A DNA stretch of 64,000 bases from Rotaria socialis (Eukaryota > Rotifera > Eurotatoria > Philodinida > Philodinidae): positions 62,001 to 126,000 of the forward strand of contig CAJNYU010002382.1 of the NCBI GenBank assembly GCA_905331475.1, in the 5' to 3' direction. Every line of letters begins with the position of its first letter. The first letter of the stretch is position 1. Positions 12,267 through 22,280 of the stretch are shown piece by piece. Under the pieces are notes generated by a model, which did no database searches, had not been told where the DNA came from, and worked only from the letters and a program-made list of their open reading frames with translations. Position numbers and translations under genes: made by a program.

Positions 12267-13967
12267 TTAATCCATGTTTAAGCATCCACCTCTCTTTGAA
12301 TGACATTTGGTAGAGCAGAAAACATTTTCTTTTTTACATGGACATGTTTTCATCGCACAATTGCCTCGACAATTACAAGTACGTCCTGTTGTTGAACCAC
12401 GAGAATAAAGTCTTGAAGCCTCAATAATGGTAATAGGCTTAAGATCGTCAATATTAACAAGTTTCAAATCATTAGGACAAGCATCTTTCAGATTCATTAA
12501 TTGCCCAGCTTCAAAGGTGTTGTTCAAAGACCCATATTGACAAATCAATTTAAATAACAAAATATTATTCCTTTCATATTTTTCAACAATGATACATGGC
12601 AAATATTTTGGATCTGTATTTGTTCGATCAACAGAATGAATTTCGATACCAACACAATCATTTAAATCAAAATTGTCTCCCATAAGCTTCGAACTATCTT
12701 GATATAATTTCATTTTTTTATTTGCAGTTGCCAGATAATGATCTGTAGCAACTGTACGAATTGCAAAATGTCTTGATGGTGTACTAATTAATGAATGAGA
12801 ACAAGCATCAGCAGATAATTGACTAACTAGATCAATCACTTCACTATCAATACCATCATCTGAAGTAATTCGATTATCATCCTTATCATCAATCAAGTCA
12901 TCATTTAATTCAGCAATAGGAGTTGGTAAGGATTCTTCGTCTTCAATTCCATTATCATATACTAACTTCCAAAAATCAGATTCACTACGTGGTGCCTGCC
13001 CAAACATTAATGCATAAGGAGTGGTCTTAGTTACACTAGATTGCCTGGTATTGATTCCATATGTAACAGGCAATAAACCAGAAGACCAACTAGAAGAACT
13101 ATTACCATCCATCCATTTGCCGAGAGCATCACACAAAACCCCGTTTGCTCTTTCGATGCAACCTTGGCTTTGTGGATGTCTCGGCCTGCCATGAATGAAC
13201 ACCAAATCAGGAAAAAGATTTTTCAAATCTGTAATAACACTGGCTACAAATTCACGACCATTGTCACTATGAAGTATACGTGATGGCCCAAAAACAAAGA
13301 ACAACTCACGTAGTTTCATAGCAACCTCAATAGCAGATTTGTTTTTCAAGGGATAAGCCCATGAAAATTTGCTAAAATGATCAATACAATTCAAAATCCA
13401 TAAATAAACAAGATCAGATGAAACTTTATCTGGTCTTGTCCGCATGTCAATCAAGTCAATCTGTAGTCGAGTCATTACACCTAATGCAATAATTGGTTTC
13501 GATACTACATGCTGTTTAATTGGTTTTCTTGTCTGGCACTGAATGCATTGCTTCATAAATATATCAATAGCAAACCGAGGAATAAAAGAATATTGAGAAT
13601 TTAATTCAAAGATGGTCTTGTCACGACCACCATGCGAAATATTAGTATGTCCTTCCTTAATAACATTATAAAAATATTCATAAACACAAACTGGTTTTTT
13701 CGATTTGACACAAGCAACAATATCAATATTACCAATTTTAATCAAGATAAATTTTTGTTTCGCCCAATAAACAAAAACTGGTGAATGAGGATCAAGTTTT
13801 TTACCTTTTGCCAATAACAAACATTGCATGATATCATTATACACTTGCTGTTTGATAACAGCCTTTTCACGAAATTTATCACCTAAGCAATTAATGTATT
13901 TATCTATTTTTGCATAAAACATCTTCTCATTATCATTAACTTGAACGATCATTGTATCCAACTCCAT
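12267..13967 (-). CDS. Transposase / integrase (DDE, HHCC zinc finger, Cys-rich tail)
   Basis: This 566-codon uninterrupted frame encodes an integrase that would cut and join transposon ends. In order it has an N-terminal region, an HHCC zinc finger (H107, H112, C141, C144) and the rve catalytic core with D171 in QIDLIDM, D235 in HSDNGREF and E272 in GCIERANG, so the last two are separated by 36 residues. A linker with acidic patches follows, and the C-terminal Cys-rich segment (about 530-566) has CNCRGNC and CPCKK motifs resembling CXC/TSO1-type clusters. All catalytic and zinc residues are present. The fold family is rve/Ty3-like. The absence of other polyprotein domains, together with the flanking inverted repeats, points to Ginger rather than a retrotransposon. 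Confidence 0.88.
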   Translation of the reverse strand: MELDTMIVQVNDNEKMFYAKIDKYINCLGDKFREKAVIKQQVYNDIMQCLLLAKGKKLDPHSPVFVYWAKQKFILIKIGNIDIVACVKSKKPVCVYEYFYNVIKEGHTNISHGGRDKTIFELNSQYSFIPRFAIDIFMKQCIQCQTRKPIKQHVVSKPIIALGVMTRLQIDLIDMRTRPDKVSSDLVYLWILNCIDHFSKFSWAYPLKNKSAIEVAMKLRELFFVFGPSRILHSDNGREFVASVITDLKNLFPDLVFIHGRPRHPQSQGCIERANGVLCDALGKWMDGNSSSSWSSGLLPVTYGINTRQSSVTKTTPYALMFGQAPRSESDFWKLVYDNGIEDEESLPTPIAELNDDLIDDKDDNRITSDDGIDSEVIDLVSQLSADACSHSLISTPSRHFAIRTVATDHYLATANKKMKLYQDSSKLMGDNFDLNDCVGIEIHSVDRTNTDPKYLPCIIVEKYERNNILLFKLICQYGSLNNTFEAGQLMNLKDACPNDLKLVNIDDLKPITIIEASRLYSRGSTTGRTCNCRGNCAMKTCPCKKENVFCSTKCHSKRGGCLNMD

Positions 13968-14166
13968 TATTTTTTTACGATGTATGATTAACTATATATC
14001 AACTTATTTTCTTTCTCTTTACTTCGTCTTTTGTCTTACTGGATTAGTCATTCATCGTACATAACAGCTGTTCTTAGTTCTGACCTACTTTTCTTAGCTG
14101 TGAGAATAACTATAGTTAAGAGAAGAAGAATAGAAAGAGAAATCGATCAACACGCAAACATTTTAC

Positions 14167-14192
14167 TTCTTTTAACTATAAAAAAGATATTT
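14167..14192. repeat. Right terminal inverted repeat (truncated by gap)
   Basis: Exact reverse complement of 12154-12179. The following base is the first N, so the outer part of this repeat is unread. Confidence 0.85.
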
Positions 14193-14284
14193 NNNNNNNN
14201 NNNNNNNNNNNNNNNNNNNNNNNNNNNNNNNNNNNNNNNNNNNNNNNNNNNNNNNNNNNNNNNNNNNNNNNNNNNNNNNNNNNN
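14193..14284. other. Assembly gap (92 N)
   Basis: All N. It starts exactly where the right transposon end should continue into palindromic tandem repeats like those on the left, which probably caused the gap. Confidence 0.95.
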
Positions 14285-14461
14285 GCCCCAATCACTGGAT
14301 GTTTGCGGTGATGTTTCCCTTCAGGATAGATGGGTCAATTGCTAGGTACTGTCAATGAGACTGCAATGGTTCTATTTTTTCGGTATTGTGCATGGCTTGC
14401 TGCAGGGTAACGTAGTACATGTGCCGTGAAATTGAATTTTCAATATCATTTCCCTGCTTAG

Positions 14462-15055
14462 GGAGAGAGGATCAGTTCTGGATGTTTATTTAGTTCCCCG
14501 GATAGTGATGATCATCTGAGCTATCGTAAGGATGTGTGGGGTGAATGTGAAGGACATTTAGGTTGGGTATTGTTGCGGTTTACATATTTTGGTTTGCAAT
14601 TTGAAGAAATGGATAGGGAAATGAGTAAGGATATTTGATGGTGTCGTTGGTCAATTCTCATTTCCTCGAAGTTATTATCTGTTTTGACTGGGACTTGTAG
14701 GCATTGGAAGAATTCCTAAACCTCAGTCCTTGGACACTGCTGTTTCTTTTCGCAATGACGAAGCATTTAGACATACCTACATATTGGTTATACAGCATTT
14801 ATTGAAAAATTATGCATCACAGTATAATTTAATCATCGAGCAGGTATAAAAAACAGTAGAAATTCAAGACATGACTTGAATACTGTCTTATTATTGCATG
14901 CTCACAGTTTATTTTGAGAAAGAGCGAAAACAATTTTTCTTTTTTATTTGATTCCGTCTATTCGTTAATGTAAATTTGGTGTCACAATCAAGAATTTTAT
15001 TATGCAGTCTGACCGTAGAAAAAGTCGCTATCTGCTAATAATTATATGCACATGA
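14462..15055 (+). CDS. Unidentified three-exon gene (5' part missing)
   Basis: Three stretches join in phase: 14462-14624, 14701-14843 and 15008-15055 (TGA). The introns are 76 and 164 nt, with good ends (donors GTAAGG and GTATAA; acceptors CTTGTAG and TTATGCAG). The joined 117 residues include FSSPDSDDHLSYRKDVWGEC, GHLGWVLLRFTYFGLQFEEM, RIPKPQSLDTAVSFRNDEAF, and the helical HTYILVIQHLLKNYASQYNL. No start codon lies in frame, and the first exon opens at an acceptor (CTGCTTAG), so upstream exons are in or beyond the nearby gap or have been lost. I do not recognise the family. The sharp codon structure and consistent phases argue for a real gene or a recent relic. The third exon is the weakest part. 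Confidence 0.45.
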
Positions 15056-15214
15056 ATTCTTCCCTTGTCTTTTAATTATTGACGTTCGAAACGTTTACAA
15101 AGTCGGTCGTCTAAACAGGTATCAAACATGTCGTTTTTATGTGTCATTCGTGAAAGTTAAGCATGCTTCTGTGCGAAAATGTACTGTACTGAGCTTGCTT
15201 ACTATTCCCTCCGA

Positions 15215-15312
15215 CAATACCCAGGTCAATGACTCCAGAGAACGGATACTGCTGGAAAAACCAGCGTATCCTGCCTGAAAGCACAGGAAAATTTCCGACC
15301 GGAATACTGCAG
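15215..15312. repeat. MITE-like dispersed repeat, copy 2
   Basis: Shares CCCAGGTCAATGACTCC at its start and the GGAAAGCACAGGAAAA and GGAATACTGC blocks with the copy at 968-1212, in the same orientation but shorter, with internal sequence deleted. Confidence 0.5.
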
Positions 15313-16246
15313 CCTAGATAAGCATGATTTTTTCAAAATGTGTCCGATATGTTGTTGAACAATCCAAAAAAGACCACCCATTTCTATCATTTTCCGCTAG
15401 TTCGAATTACGATCCGTCTTTCCTTAAAACTGAAAGGGCACCGTTTTAGGTCGTTTTCGGCAACAACCGATGCAGAGTATCAGCGTCGCATTCTGATAGT
15501 ACTCAGTGCACCATTTCAATGGACTTTCTCATTTCTCCTCTCACGTTCTGTAACCGAGAAAAAACATTTGTTTATTAAAATAAAATACTTACTGTTTAAT
15601 ATTTCATTTAGATAAATAATTTAAATCAATATATTCATTTATGTTCATTATTCACTTACTATTGAATCAGATGGTATGGTGAAAGGAATATGGATGTCGT
15701 TAACTGATGCTGCACTCATCTTAATACACACATCAAGAATTGTTCACTCTAGTTTCTCGCTAAGGCTTATTGGAGCAGAAAATAAACCTGAATAATAATT
15801 TTCCAAGATTGTATTATACTTTCTTTAGTATCCGTAGATGTCGCTGTATAGCAATGTTTTATCTTCTATTGGCTGTTAGGTTTTTTATGATAAAATATCA
15901 TTATAAAAGTGAATTACAGCACACATTTAATCATTGTAAAGTTTAATATATATTTTAGTATGGATATAAATGTTTGTTGATAAAAATGTATTAAATGACG
16001 ATTTATCAGTATCTAAACTTGAATAGAATTGAATTGGGATTGGGAAGAAAAGCATCCATTTACAATATACAAACAGAACAATATTCTCTTAAGTCTAGCA
16101 AACTTTTGATGGTTGATTACACCTCTAGATAAACTAATTTCTTCTGTTTTTTGTCTCGCTCTCTTCCTTAATTCATATGGGATCATTAACTTCGAAGTAT
16201 CATAAGTTTCTTAGGTCATCATGTTTTTAGATTGTTTATTTTATTG
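15313..16246. other. Intergenic upstream of KXD1
   Basis: No gene recognised. A TTTTTAG acceptor ending at 16230, just before the KXD1 start codon, suggests a 5' UTR intron for that gene. Confidence 0.4.
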
Positions 16247-17218
16247 ATGGATGTAAGTGTTGATTCATCCCAATCTTCGTCAACAAATACAGCTACTTCA
16301 TCTTCTACGTCGCCTGCATTATCATTTGTTAATTTATTTTTAAATGAAGTTAATAATCAAGATTCCCATGGCTTACTTGATGTACAACGTTCATTGTAAA
16401 TTTTAATTCGATAATTTTCTTTTTACTAACTTTTTTAAATTTAAGTCTTGAGCAATTAGATAAGACGAATGAAAAATTAGATGGCATTAATAAAATATCA
16501 GCAAAACGATATTTAGATGCAACACGAGATTTTTCCAGTCATATTCATATCCTAACAACAATGAAGAGTGATCTCGATCTAATATCTAAAAGAATAAAGT
16601 AATAAAAAAAGCCGATTCACTTTTTTTGTTTTTATTATTTATATTATATTATTTAAGGATATTAAAAATACGTTTAAATAAAAAATATCCTGCAGCTTAT
16701 GAATCAGGTCAATAGAAAATATTTTATATCAGGAAAATTATTCAAGAACGAATATTTCTATTTTAGTTATTCGTATGAATAAAACACAAAATGATTATCT
16801 TGATGATGAAGATGACGATATGAATGATTTCACGACATCGACAACGGTAAATTGATGCGCTGCTTTTTGTTGTTTTGCTTTGCATTAAGAAAAAAAACAT
16901 CTGTTGCATCTTGTTTTCGTCATATTTTCTTTTCACTAGAGATATGCTACTAGCTCATCGCTTGTCAAATCGAAAACAATTGATATGTCTCAGTTTTCAG
17001 CATCGTTACGTGAAAGTCATAGTTCAGCTGAATTATCAAGTATTAATGAACAATCAGCAAATTCATTTGGTGCTGTACGTCGTTTCATACTTGATAAATC
17101 ATCAGGTGGACAGAATCTTTCAACAATGTTTAAAAATGCCCGCGATGAAATTAAAAAAATTAATGATGGATTTCTTGGTGGTCAAAATTCGAAACCACCG
17201 AATGATAATGAACAATGA
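16247..17218 (+). CDS. KXD1: KxDL motif-containing protein 1 (BORC/BLOC-1-related subunit)
   Basis: KXD1 (KXDL1) is a small coiled-coil subunit of BORC, which positions lysosomes along microtubules. Five exons join in phase: 16247-16395, 16446-16598, 16658-16707, 16767-16846 and 16940-17218, with introns of 50, 59, 59 and 93 nt, giving 236 aa. A Ser/Thr-rich N-terminus precedes the conserved helical region at about residues 27-115, with FVNLFLNEVNNQDSHGLLDV, LEQLDKTNEKLDGINKISAK, the signature KSDL (K90-D92-L93), and ILKIRLNKKYPAAYE. An acidic stretch (DDEDDDMNDF) follows, as in vertebrate KXD1. The C-terminal 90 residues (exon 5) go beyond the usual family core and end in DEIKKINDGFLGGQ. A separate gene starting at Met 16985 is less likely, because the exon is open upstream and splices in phase. 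Confidence 0.85.
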
Positions 17219-18145
17219 TTTTTATGCTTTTACACTTGATTTTTTTCTCTTCATGTCAGATTTATCGGAATATAATTTTTTTTCTTATAATTTTAGATTG
17301 TATCTAAATAAATTATTTTGCTTATCTTTCAATTGATTTATTAATTTTCTTGGTAAGTGTAATCTATTTGAATGAATGATTTCGAAAATTAAGTTTTATA
17401 ACAGTTATCATTTAGAGTAGTCGCGTTTTTTGGTCTAACACAAAATAATAATCTGAGCATTTGTTAAGATAGTATACCGAAACAGTTTTCTAATGAAGTA
17501 GTGTGCTCTGTTCCGATAGTCTAAACATTCTACCTATAGATTTATTACATCTCTGGAGGCTTTGAAGTCAGAAACTAATCATTGATAAGGTTACTGCAAT
17601 TCTCAATTATCATTCAATCACATTTCTAGATCGATATTATATAACAACATGAGAAAAAACCAATCCTATCATCGTATTCAAATAAACAGTTGAATCCTAA
17701 TCCTCAATTCATATAGACACATAATATTAAAATAGAAGAGATAAGTATGCAAAATTTTGATTGTATTTCTTCTCATATCCCTTGACTTTTTTCTTGTTGG
17801 CGATGTATCTTTTGAATCCTTGCTGTAACATGTAAAGCTACGAGCTTTTGTTAAAAATACCACATAAATGTTATAATTCGATTTCAGTTAATCGAACTCA
17901 TTTTTGTTAATATTTTGCCAAAAGAATATCGATAATTGTCCTAGTTTATATACAAATAATAAATCTTGAGGCTGTTAAAGTGTTTTCTCACAAATCCAGT
18001 AGATATTTATTTTTGTAAACTTGTTTTCTTAAACGAAACTATTTGCTCGTTTTTGCTCTATGAATAACATTTTAAAATATTTAAAAAATAAACATTTACT
18101 ATAAATTCTTTTGTATTTCTTTTGCTTAGTAAATACAGATTACTC
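17219..18145. other. Intergenic, no gene seen
   Basis: AT-rich spacer with a likely polyadenylation motif (AATAAA) near 17308 serving KXD1. Nothing else recognised. Confidence 0.4.
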
Positions 18146-18677
18146 ATGGCTACTGCTTCCAATCTTGATGATATTCTTCAATGTCCAATTTGTTTAGAAA
18201 TCTTCTATGATCCTAAAGTTCTCGATTGTCAACATACATTTTGTGCCAATTGTCTAAAAGTACATCTATCATCGCCAAATACATCGCAGACTGTCAACGC
18301 AATTGACTGTAAATATCCTCATACATTGAAATTTTCATATCTATTACCTATTGATTATAATAGGTCCAATATGCCGTCGACGATCAAACTTAATCAATAA
18401 TTCAATTGATAGTCTACCGGGAAATTATATTGTACGTGATATAATTGAACGACAGTATGGAAGAACAACTCCTGAACGTCCCAGTGGTTACAATCAACAA
18501 ATTCAAGATCGTATAAAAAAGTTGCAAAAATCAAGTGATGAAGAAAAGAATGAAACTAATTATTCTGATTATGTAAAGCCAGCAGCTGCTGCTCTTATTG
18601 GTGTACTTGGTGGTCTACTGTTAGCAAAAGGTGTTAAAAAACTATGTGACAATGATAAAAAACAAAATGACCAATGA
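18146..18677 (+). CDS. RING-finger protein with C-terminal membrane anchor (predicted E3 ligase)
   Basis: RING fingers recruit E2 enzymes for ubiquitin transfer. Two exons (18146-18308 and 18364-18677, 55-nt intron) give 158 aa. The intron falls inside the codon for RING Cys55: exon 1 ends GAC T and exon 2 starts GT CCA, restoring DCPICR. The C3HC4 pattern is complete: CPIC (C13, C16), C28, H30, C33, C36, C55 and C58. A basic linker follows (about 60-110), then a single hydrophobic helix near 130-148 (PAAAALIGVLGGLLLAKG) and a charged tail, so the protein is probably tail-anchored with the RING facing the cytosol. The RING looks TRIM-like, but there is no B-box. The start is the ATG just before the conserved LDDILQCPICLE segment. 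Confidence 0.8.
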
Positions 18678-19883
18678 AGAAAATGATTCTGAGTTTCTAA
18701 TTTTCATGTTCTTTTTCTTGATGAAAACAAAAACCCGAATAAATTTAATTTACGAAATATGAAAGAAAAAGTAAATCGAATGGAATTTTTTTCACAGACA
18801 ACAGTAAACAAACAGAAACGAAAATACAGATGTTTTCGTTGATGGACATATCAAAACAATGAAATTTAGATAGATTCTGCTTATTTAAGAAGAAATGATT
18901 CATTATCAGGGAAGAAAAAAGCTAACTCTAACAGCAATATTGTAGGTCACATGAGTGATACATACGAACTAAAATCAATCATGAATACATCAATTAGCTA
19001 TTTATTAGCATTGAAAACTGTTTCATGTTGTTGCTCATTTGTATCTCGTTATGTAACGATTTGTAAGCTCATAACTTTCTGTCAAGCTCATTTTGTTAAG
19101 ACCTAAGTCGTACGATTGGATACAGAAGAAAAGAAAATTCGTCATGAATTCTTTCTCTTCTCATTTTTATTTGATTTTGTTGTACAGTACTTTTTACCTT
19201 CAATGATTTTTGCAGAATACATCTATGACATTCTGTGAGCACTACTTATTTTATTATTTGCTTTCACTCGTATTTGTTATTTCTTTTGCTTAAAGAAAAA
19301 AAAAGAAATTGAGAAAATAAATAAACTAATTGCTCGAATAAACTCATGCTGCTTTGCCAGTTTAAATAGAGAAAATTTTTCGTTAAAAAAAACCGTAAAT
19401 CAAAAGAGAGTATAATTAGCACATGTTATTCGTTTCTTGTTGTCTATTTGCTCGATCGAATAGAAACATTGAAAATTTATTCTAATTTGTATTCATCAAA
19501 CAATAGTTTAATGTGGTATAATAATTGTTTCGTCCCGTCTTTCACTTTTCTCGCATACACATGAACATCAGTTAAATTTGTTCAACTTAAAGAATGTACA
19601 TGCACTGAAGAGTGTCTCTAAAAATGTACGCCTACGGATCGAGGAGAGAAAAAGTGTCACCATAATACACTGTCGCACACATTAACTAAGCTCAGATCGT
19701 TCGTCTTTTTATTTTTTTTCTCTTTCTCTTTCTGGTTCTTGTTTGAGTATTTAATACTCTTGTTCTACTCAAGAAGAAGAACATACAAAAAAAAAGAAGT
19801 CTTCAGATTCAGGCACAATTATTTGTAAATAGAATCTCAATTTTTCAGATTTATTATTTATATTCATGCCTTTCTATGATTAA
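18678..19883. other. Intergenic, no gene seen
   Basis: AT-rich, with a T/C-rich tract near 19705-19735 just upstream of the next gene. No RNA gene or repeat recognised. Confidence 0.4.
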
Positions 19884-21025
19884 ATGGACGATCGCGATAA
19901 AATAATTATTGCTGTTGTATTTGGTATAGTTGGTGCTATATCAATAATTGTAATTATTTGTTTAATAATTTGGTTTATTGTTCGTCATAAATCAAATTCA
20001 AAAAATCACACTAAAAATCCTTCTATACCACATCGGCAGCAGTATGAACGTTCACAAAATATATCTCTAACGAAGTACAATAGCAATAAACAACGAAAAA
20101 GAAAACGAAGATTTAATACAAACGATTCGGCAATTTCGTTTTCATTCAATCCACCACATTTAATCAATCAAAATGTCAAAAATTTAGATAAATTAGCTCC
20201 TCTTGAATCTTCATTCACAACAAATCTATGGCATCCTGAAGACACATCACCAGCGGGAAAAGTTGATAATTTTGATCGGTAAAATAAAGCAATTCATATA
20301 CTCTCTTCGTAAAAACAAAGATAACTATGAATGCAATAAATTGTATTTTAATGTCGATGAAAATAATTAGTTCGTTTTTTAATCAAAAAAAAGAGTCAAA
20401 TTATAGATACTCTCTTTCATTAAATAATCTATTAGATTTTTGCTTTTTTTTTGGAAATGTTAAATTTAAAATATCATTTATCTGGATGAAAGTAGCGCCT
20501 CATTCGAGAATTAAAAAATTCTTCTAACAATTTAATTTCTTAAAACAACTATTAGTAAAATTTATTGAAGTTGCTTGTGGACAAAATTCAAGAGTTTCAC
20601 TTTCATTCAATATTTGAATTGGTTAAGAAAATCTTTTCCTATTTAGTTGTTATATTAATTCAACAAGCGAAGCTGCTCATATACCATCGTCTCTATCTAC
20701 TTCGATATCTCATCCAATCAAAGATCTTCAATGTTATCAACAATTAAACGCCTTACAGTTTCATTTTTTAAATGAACTCAATCGAGGTATAGTTACAAGA
20801 CAAGGACAACCACCAATGAATCCTATAAAATATTCTCAAAGTTGTCGACAACCAACTGACCTATTACCATTCGATTATTTTCGTTCAATAACATCATCGA
20901 TTATACTAACAAATGACGATTCACTAGAAAAGAATCCTATTCAAACACCGAAATATTCAAATGCAACACTAATGCGTAGAGCACATTTAGCAAAACTCAG
21001 AGATGATACTGCTATTCTGTATTAA
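19884..21025 (+). CDS. Single-pass membrane protein, hypothetical
   Basis: Exon 1 (19884-20278) and exon 2 (20647-21025) join in phase across a 368-nt intron (donor CG|GTAAAA, acceptor CCTATTTAG), giving 257 aa. Residues 7-32 form one strong transmembrane helix (IIIAVVFGIVGAISIIVIIC). The short acidic N-terminus (MDDRDK) would be extracellular, and the Lys/Arg-rich stretch after the helix (KQRKRKRRF) would be cytosolic (type III topology by the positive-inside rule). The rest is polar and low in complexity, with a motif-poor C-terminus ending MRRAHLAKLRDDTAILY. I do not recognise the family. The C-terminal basic helix resembles the end of the 55-aa protein at 9140. The longer intron is unusual here and may hide another exon. 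Confidence 0.55.
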
Positions 21026-21317
21026 TTTATTTATAGTAATCAACAAATGTACATTTATATTTTTTTATATAAGTAAATAAAAAGGATTGTTTTCTATGAA
21101 TTCTTCATCTGATTAAATCAGATTGAGTGTGAATAAAAATTTTCATCAATTATTCTATTCAATATCTACTCCCATCTAAGTTTCATATATATAGCTAATG
21201 TTTTTTCGTTACAGTTCAAGGAGGTATAGCCATTGGATTTTATTGGTTATAAGTAAAAACCTATAAATATACAAGAATGAAAGACAATAATAGTAATAAT
21301 TTAATTTGCATACGAAA

Positions 21318-21700
21318 ATGAATTTCGAAAAACTCGATGAAGAGTTATTACGTGAATTAGCTAGTAAAGGGGATATACATCAAATTCAAACTTTGTTAAG
21401 TAATAAACCAAATTTGAATGTGAACAGTCAAAATGCTATGAATGGATGGTAGGAAAGAGATAATTAATACTAATGATAAAATAATAGTTACGCTTTTTCT
21501 TTTTTTGTAATTCTAGGACAGCTTTACATTGGGCAGCAAAACGAAATCATACACAAGTCGTAGAATATCTACTAGAAAAGGGAGCCAATAAAGATATTCA
21601 AGCTAATGATAAATTAACTCCAGCACATGTTTGTAATAATGAGTCGTTACGAAAAATTCTAGAATCGAATACATCTGATAGTAAGCAACTTTTCTTTTAA
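21318..21700 (+). pseudogene. ANKRD40-like ankyrin-repeat gene, 3' part lost
   Basis: Exon 1 (21318-21448) and exon 2 (from 21517) join in phase over a 68-nt intron. The product matches the N-terminus of ankyrin repeat domain protein 40: LRELASKGDIHQIQTLLSNK, then NVNSQNAMNGWTALHWAAKR and VVEYLLEKGANKDIQ, about two ankyrin repeats. After LRKILESNTSD there is a donor-like GTAAGC at 21681, but no downstream exon with the ANKRD40 C-terminal domain is found. Instead, repeat-like sequence begins about 30 bp later. Read through, the frame stops at TAA 21698-21700, giving 105 aa. Either the gene is truncated by insertion or its second half lies beyond very long inserted sequence. The ankyrin identification is firm. 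The broken status is inferred. Confidence 0.65.
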
Positions 21701-21711
21701 CGTTTTTTGTG

Positions 21712-22280
21712 TACTCAAAAAGTGAGTACACCCTAGAATCAGTCAGTGTGTCCGGCCGGCCGTAGGCACGATAACTTTTGAAAGCCTCATCCAATTACCA
21801 TGAAATTTTGTACACAGAATGATCTCATCAATATCTCAGTCGAGTTCGAAGATGAGAAGGATCCGTCAAGTAATGGCTGAGTTATCGAAAAAATTGTCAC
21901 TATTGACCAGACCATCCCTGAGGGAGGAGTGAGATGCTAGTTAGTCAGCAAGCTCGTTACAAAATAAGGGGTTCGAATGATTTAGTGAATATGCTCTTGA
22001 TAAGTTATAATAAGTGATTGAATAGAGTTTACAGTTGTATGTTCAATACTCAATGTAAAACAACAAAATTAAGATCTTTTCTTATATATTTATGCAACAT
22101 GAACAAGTAAACTATATGTATATACAATACTTAATCTAACTTTTTGAGCGCCAACGCGAAACGAGCTTTTTATCGAAATAGAACACGAAGAACTAACGTA
22201 TCAAGAAAGACAACGAAAGGCGAACCAGAAATCAGAAACCAAACAATCGACAACACAAGTAACGACACACAGTGTCGTTA
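21712..22280. mobile_element. Inserted repetitive sequence after the ANKRD40-like exons
   Basis: This block differs in composition from its surroundings (for example GTGTCCGGCCGGCCGTAGG near 21748) and has no coding frame. CGTTACA occurs at 21957 and again near 22268, and the latter is the right arm of a perfect hairpin (GTAACGACAC, 3-nt loop, GTGTCGTTAC). Read on the minus strand, the right end starts TGTAACGACAC, like an LTR terminus, so a solo LTR or a composite insertion is possible. Boundaries and class are not settled. Confidence 0.4.

Larger units (their letters stand above)
12154..14192 (-). mobile_element. Ginger-like DNA transposon with integrase-type transposase
   Basis: Twenty-six bases at 12154-12179 are exactly inverted at 14167-14192, and between them lies one intact transposase gene read on the minus strand. 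The right copy runs straight into the N gap, so the true terminal repeat may be longer. A DDE integrase with an HHCC zinc finger but no gag, protease or reverse transcriptase, flanked by inverted rather than direct repeats, is the layout of Ginger transposons, which share their integrase with Ty3/gypsy elements. The intact ORF suggests a recent insertion. Target-site duplications cannot be read because the outer boundaries are unclear. Confidence 0.75.

Noticed and set aside
16985..17218. Separate 77-aa gene starting at Met 16985
   Set aside because: The frame is open back to an acceptor at 16939 that joins KXD1 exon 4 in phase, so it is better explained as the last KXD1 exon.
21939..21985. 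tRNA-like segment with GGTTCGAAT
   Set aside because: The T-arm 3' side does not pair and the anticodon stem is broken; not callable as a tRNA gene, only noted as a possible SINE or primer-site trace.
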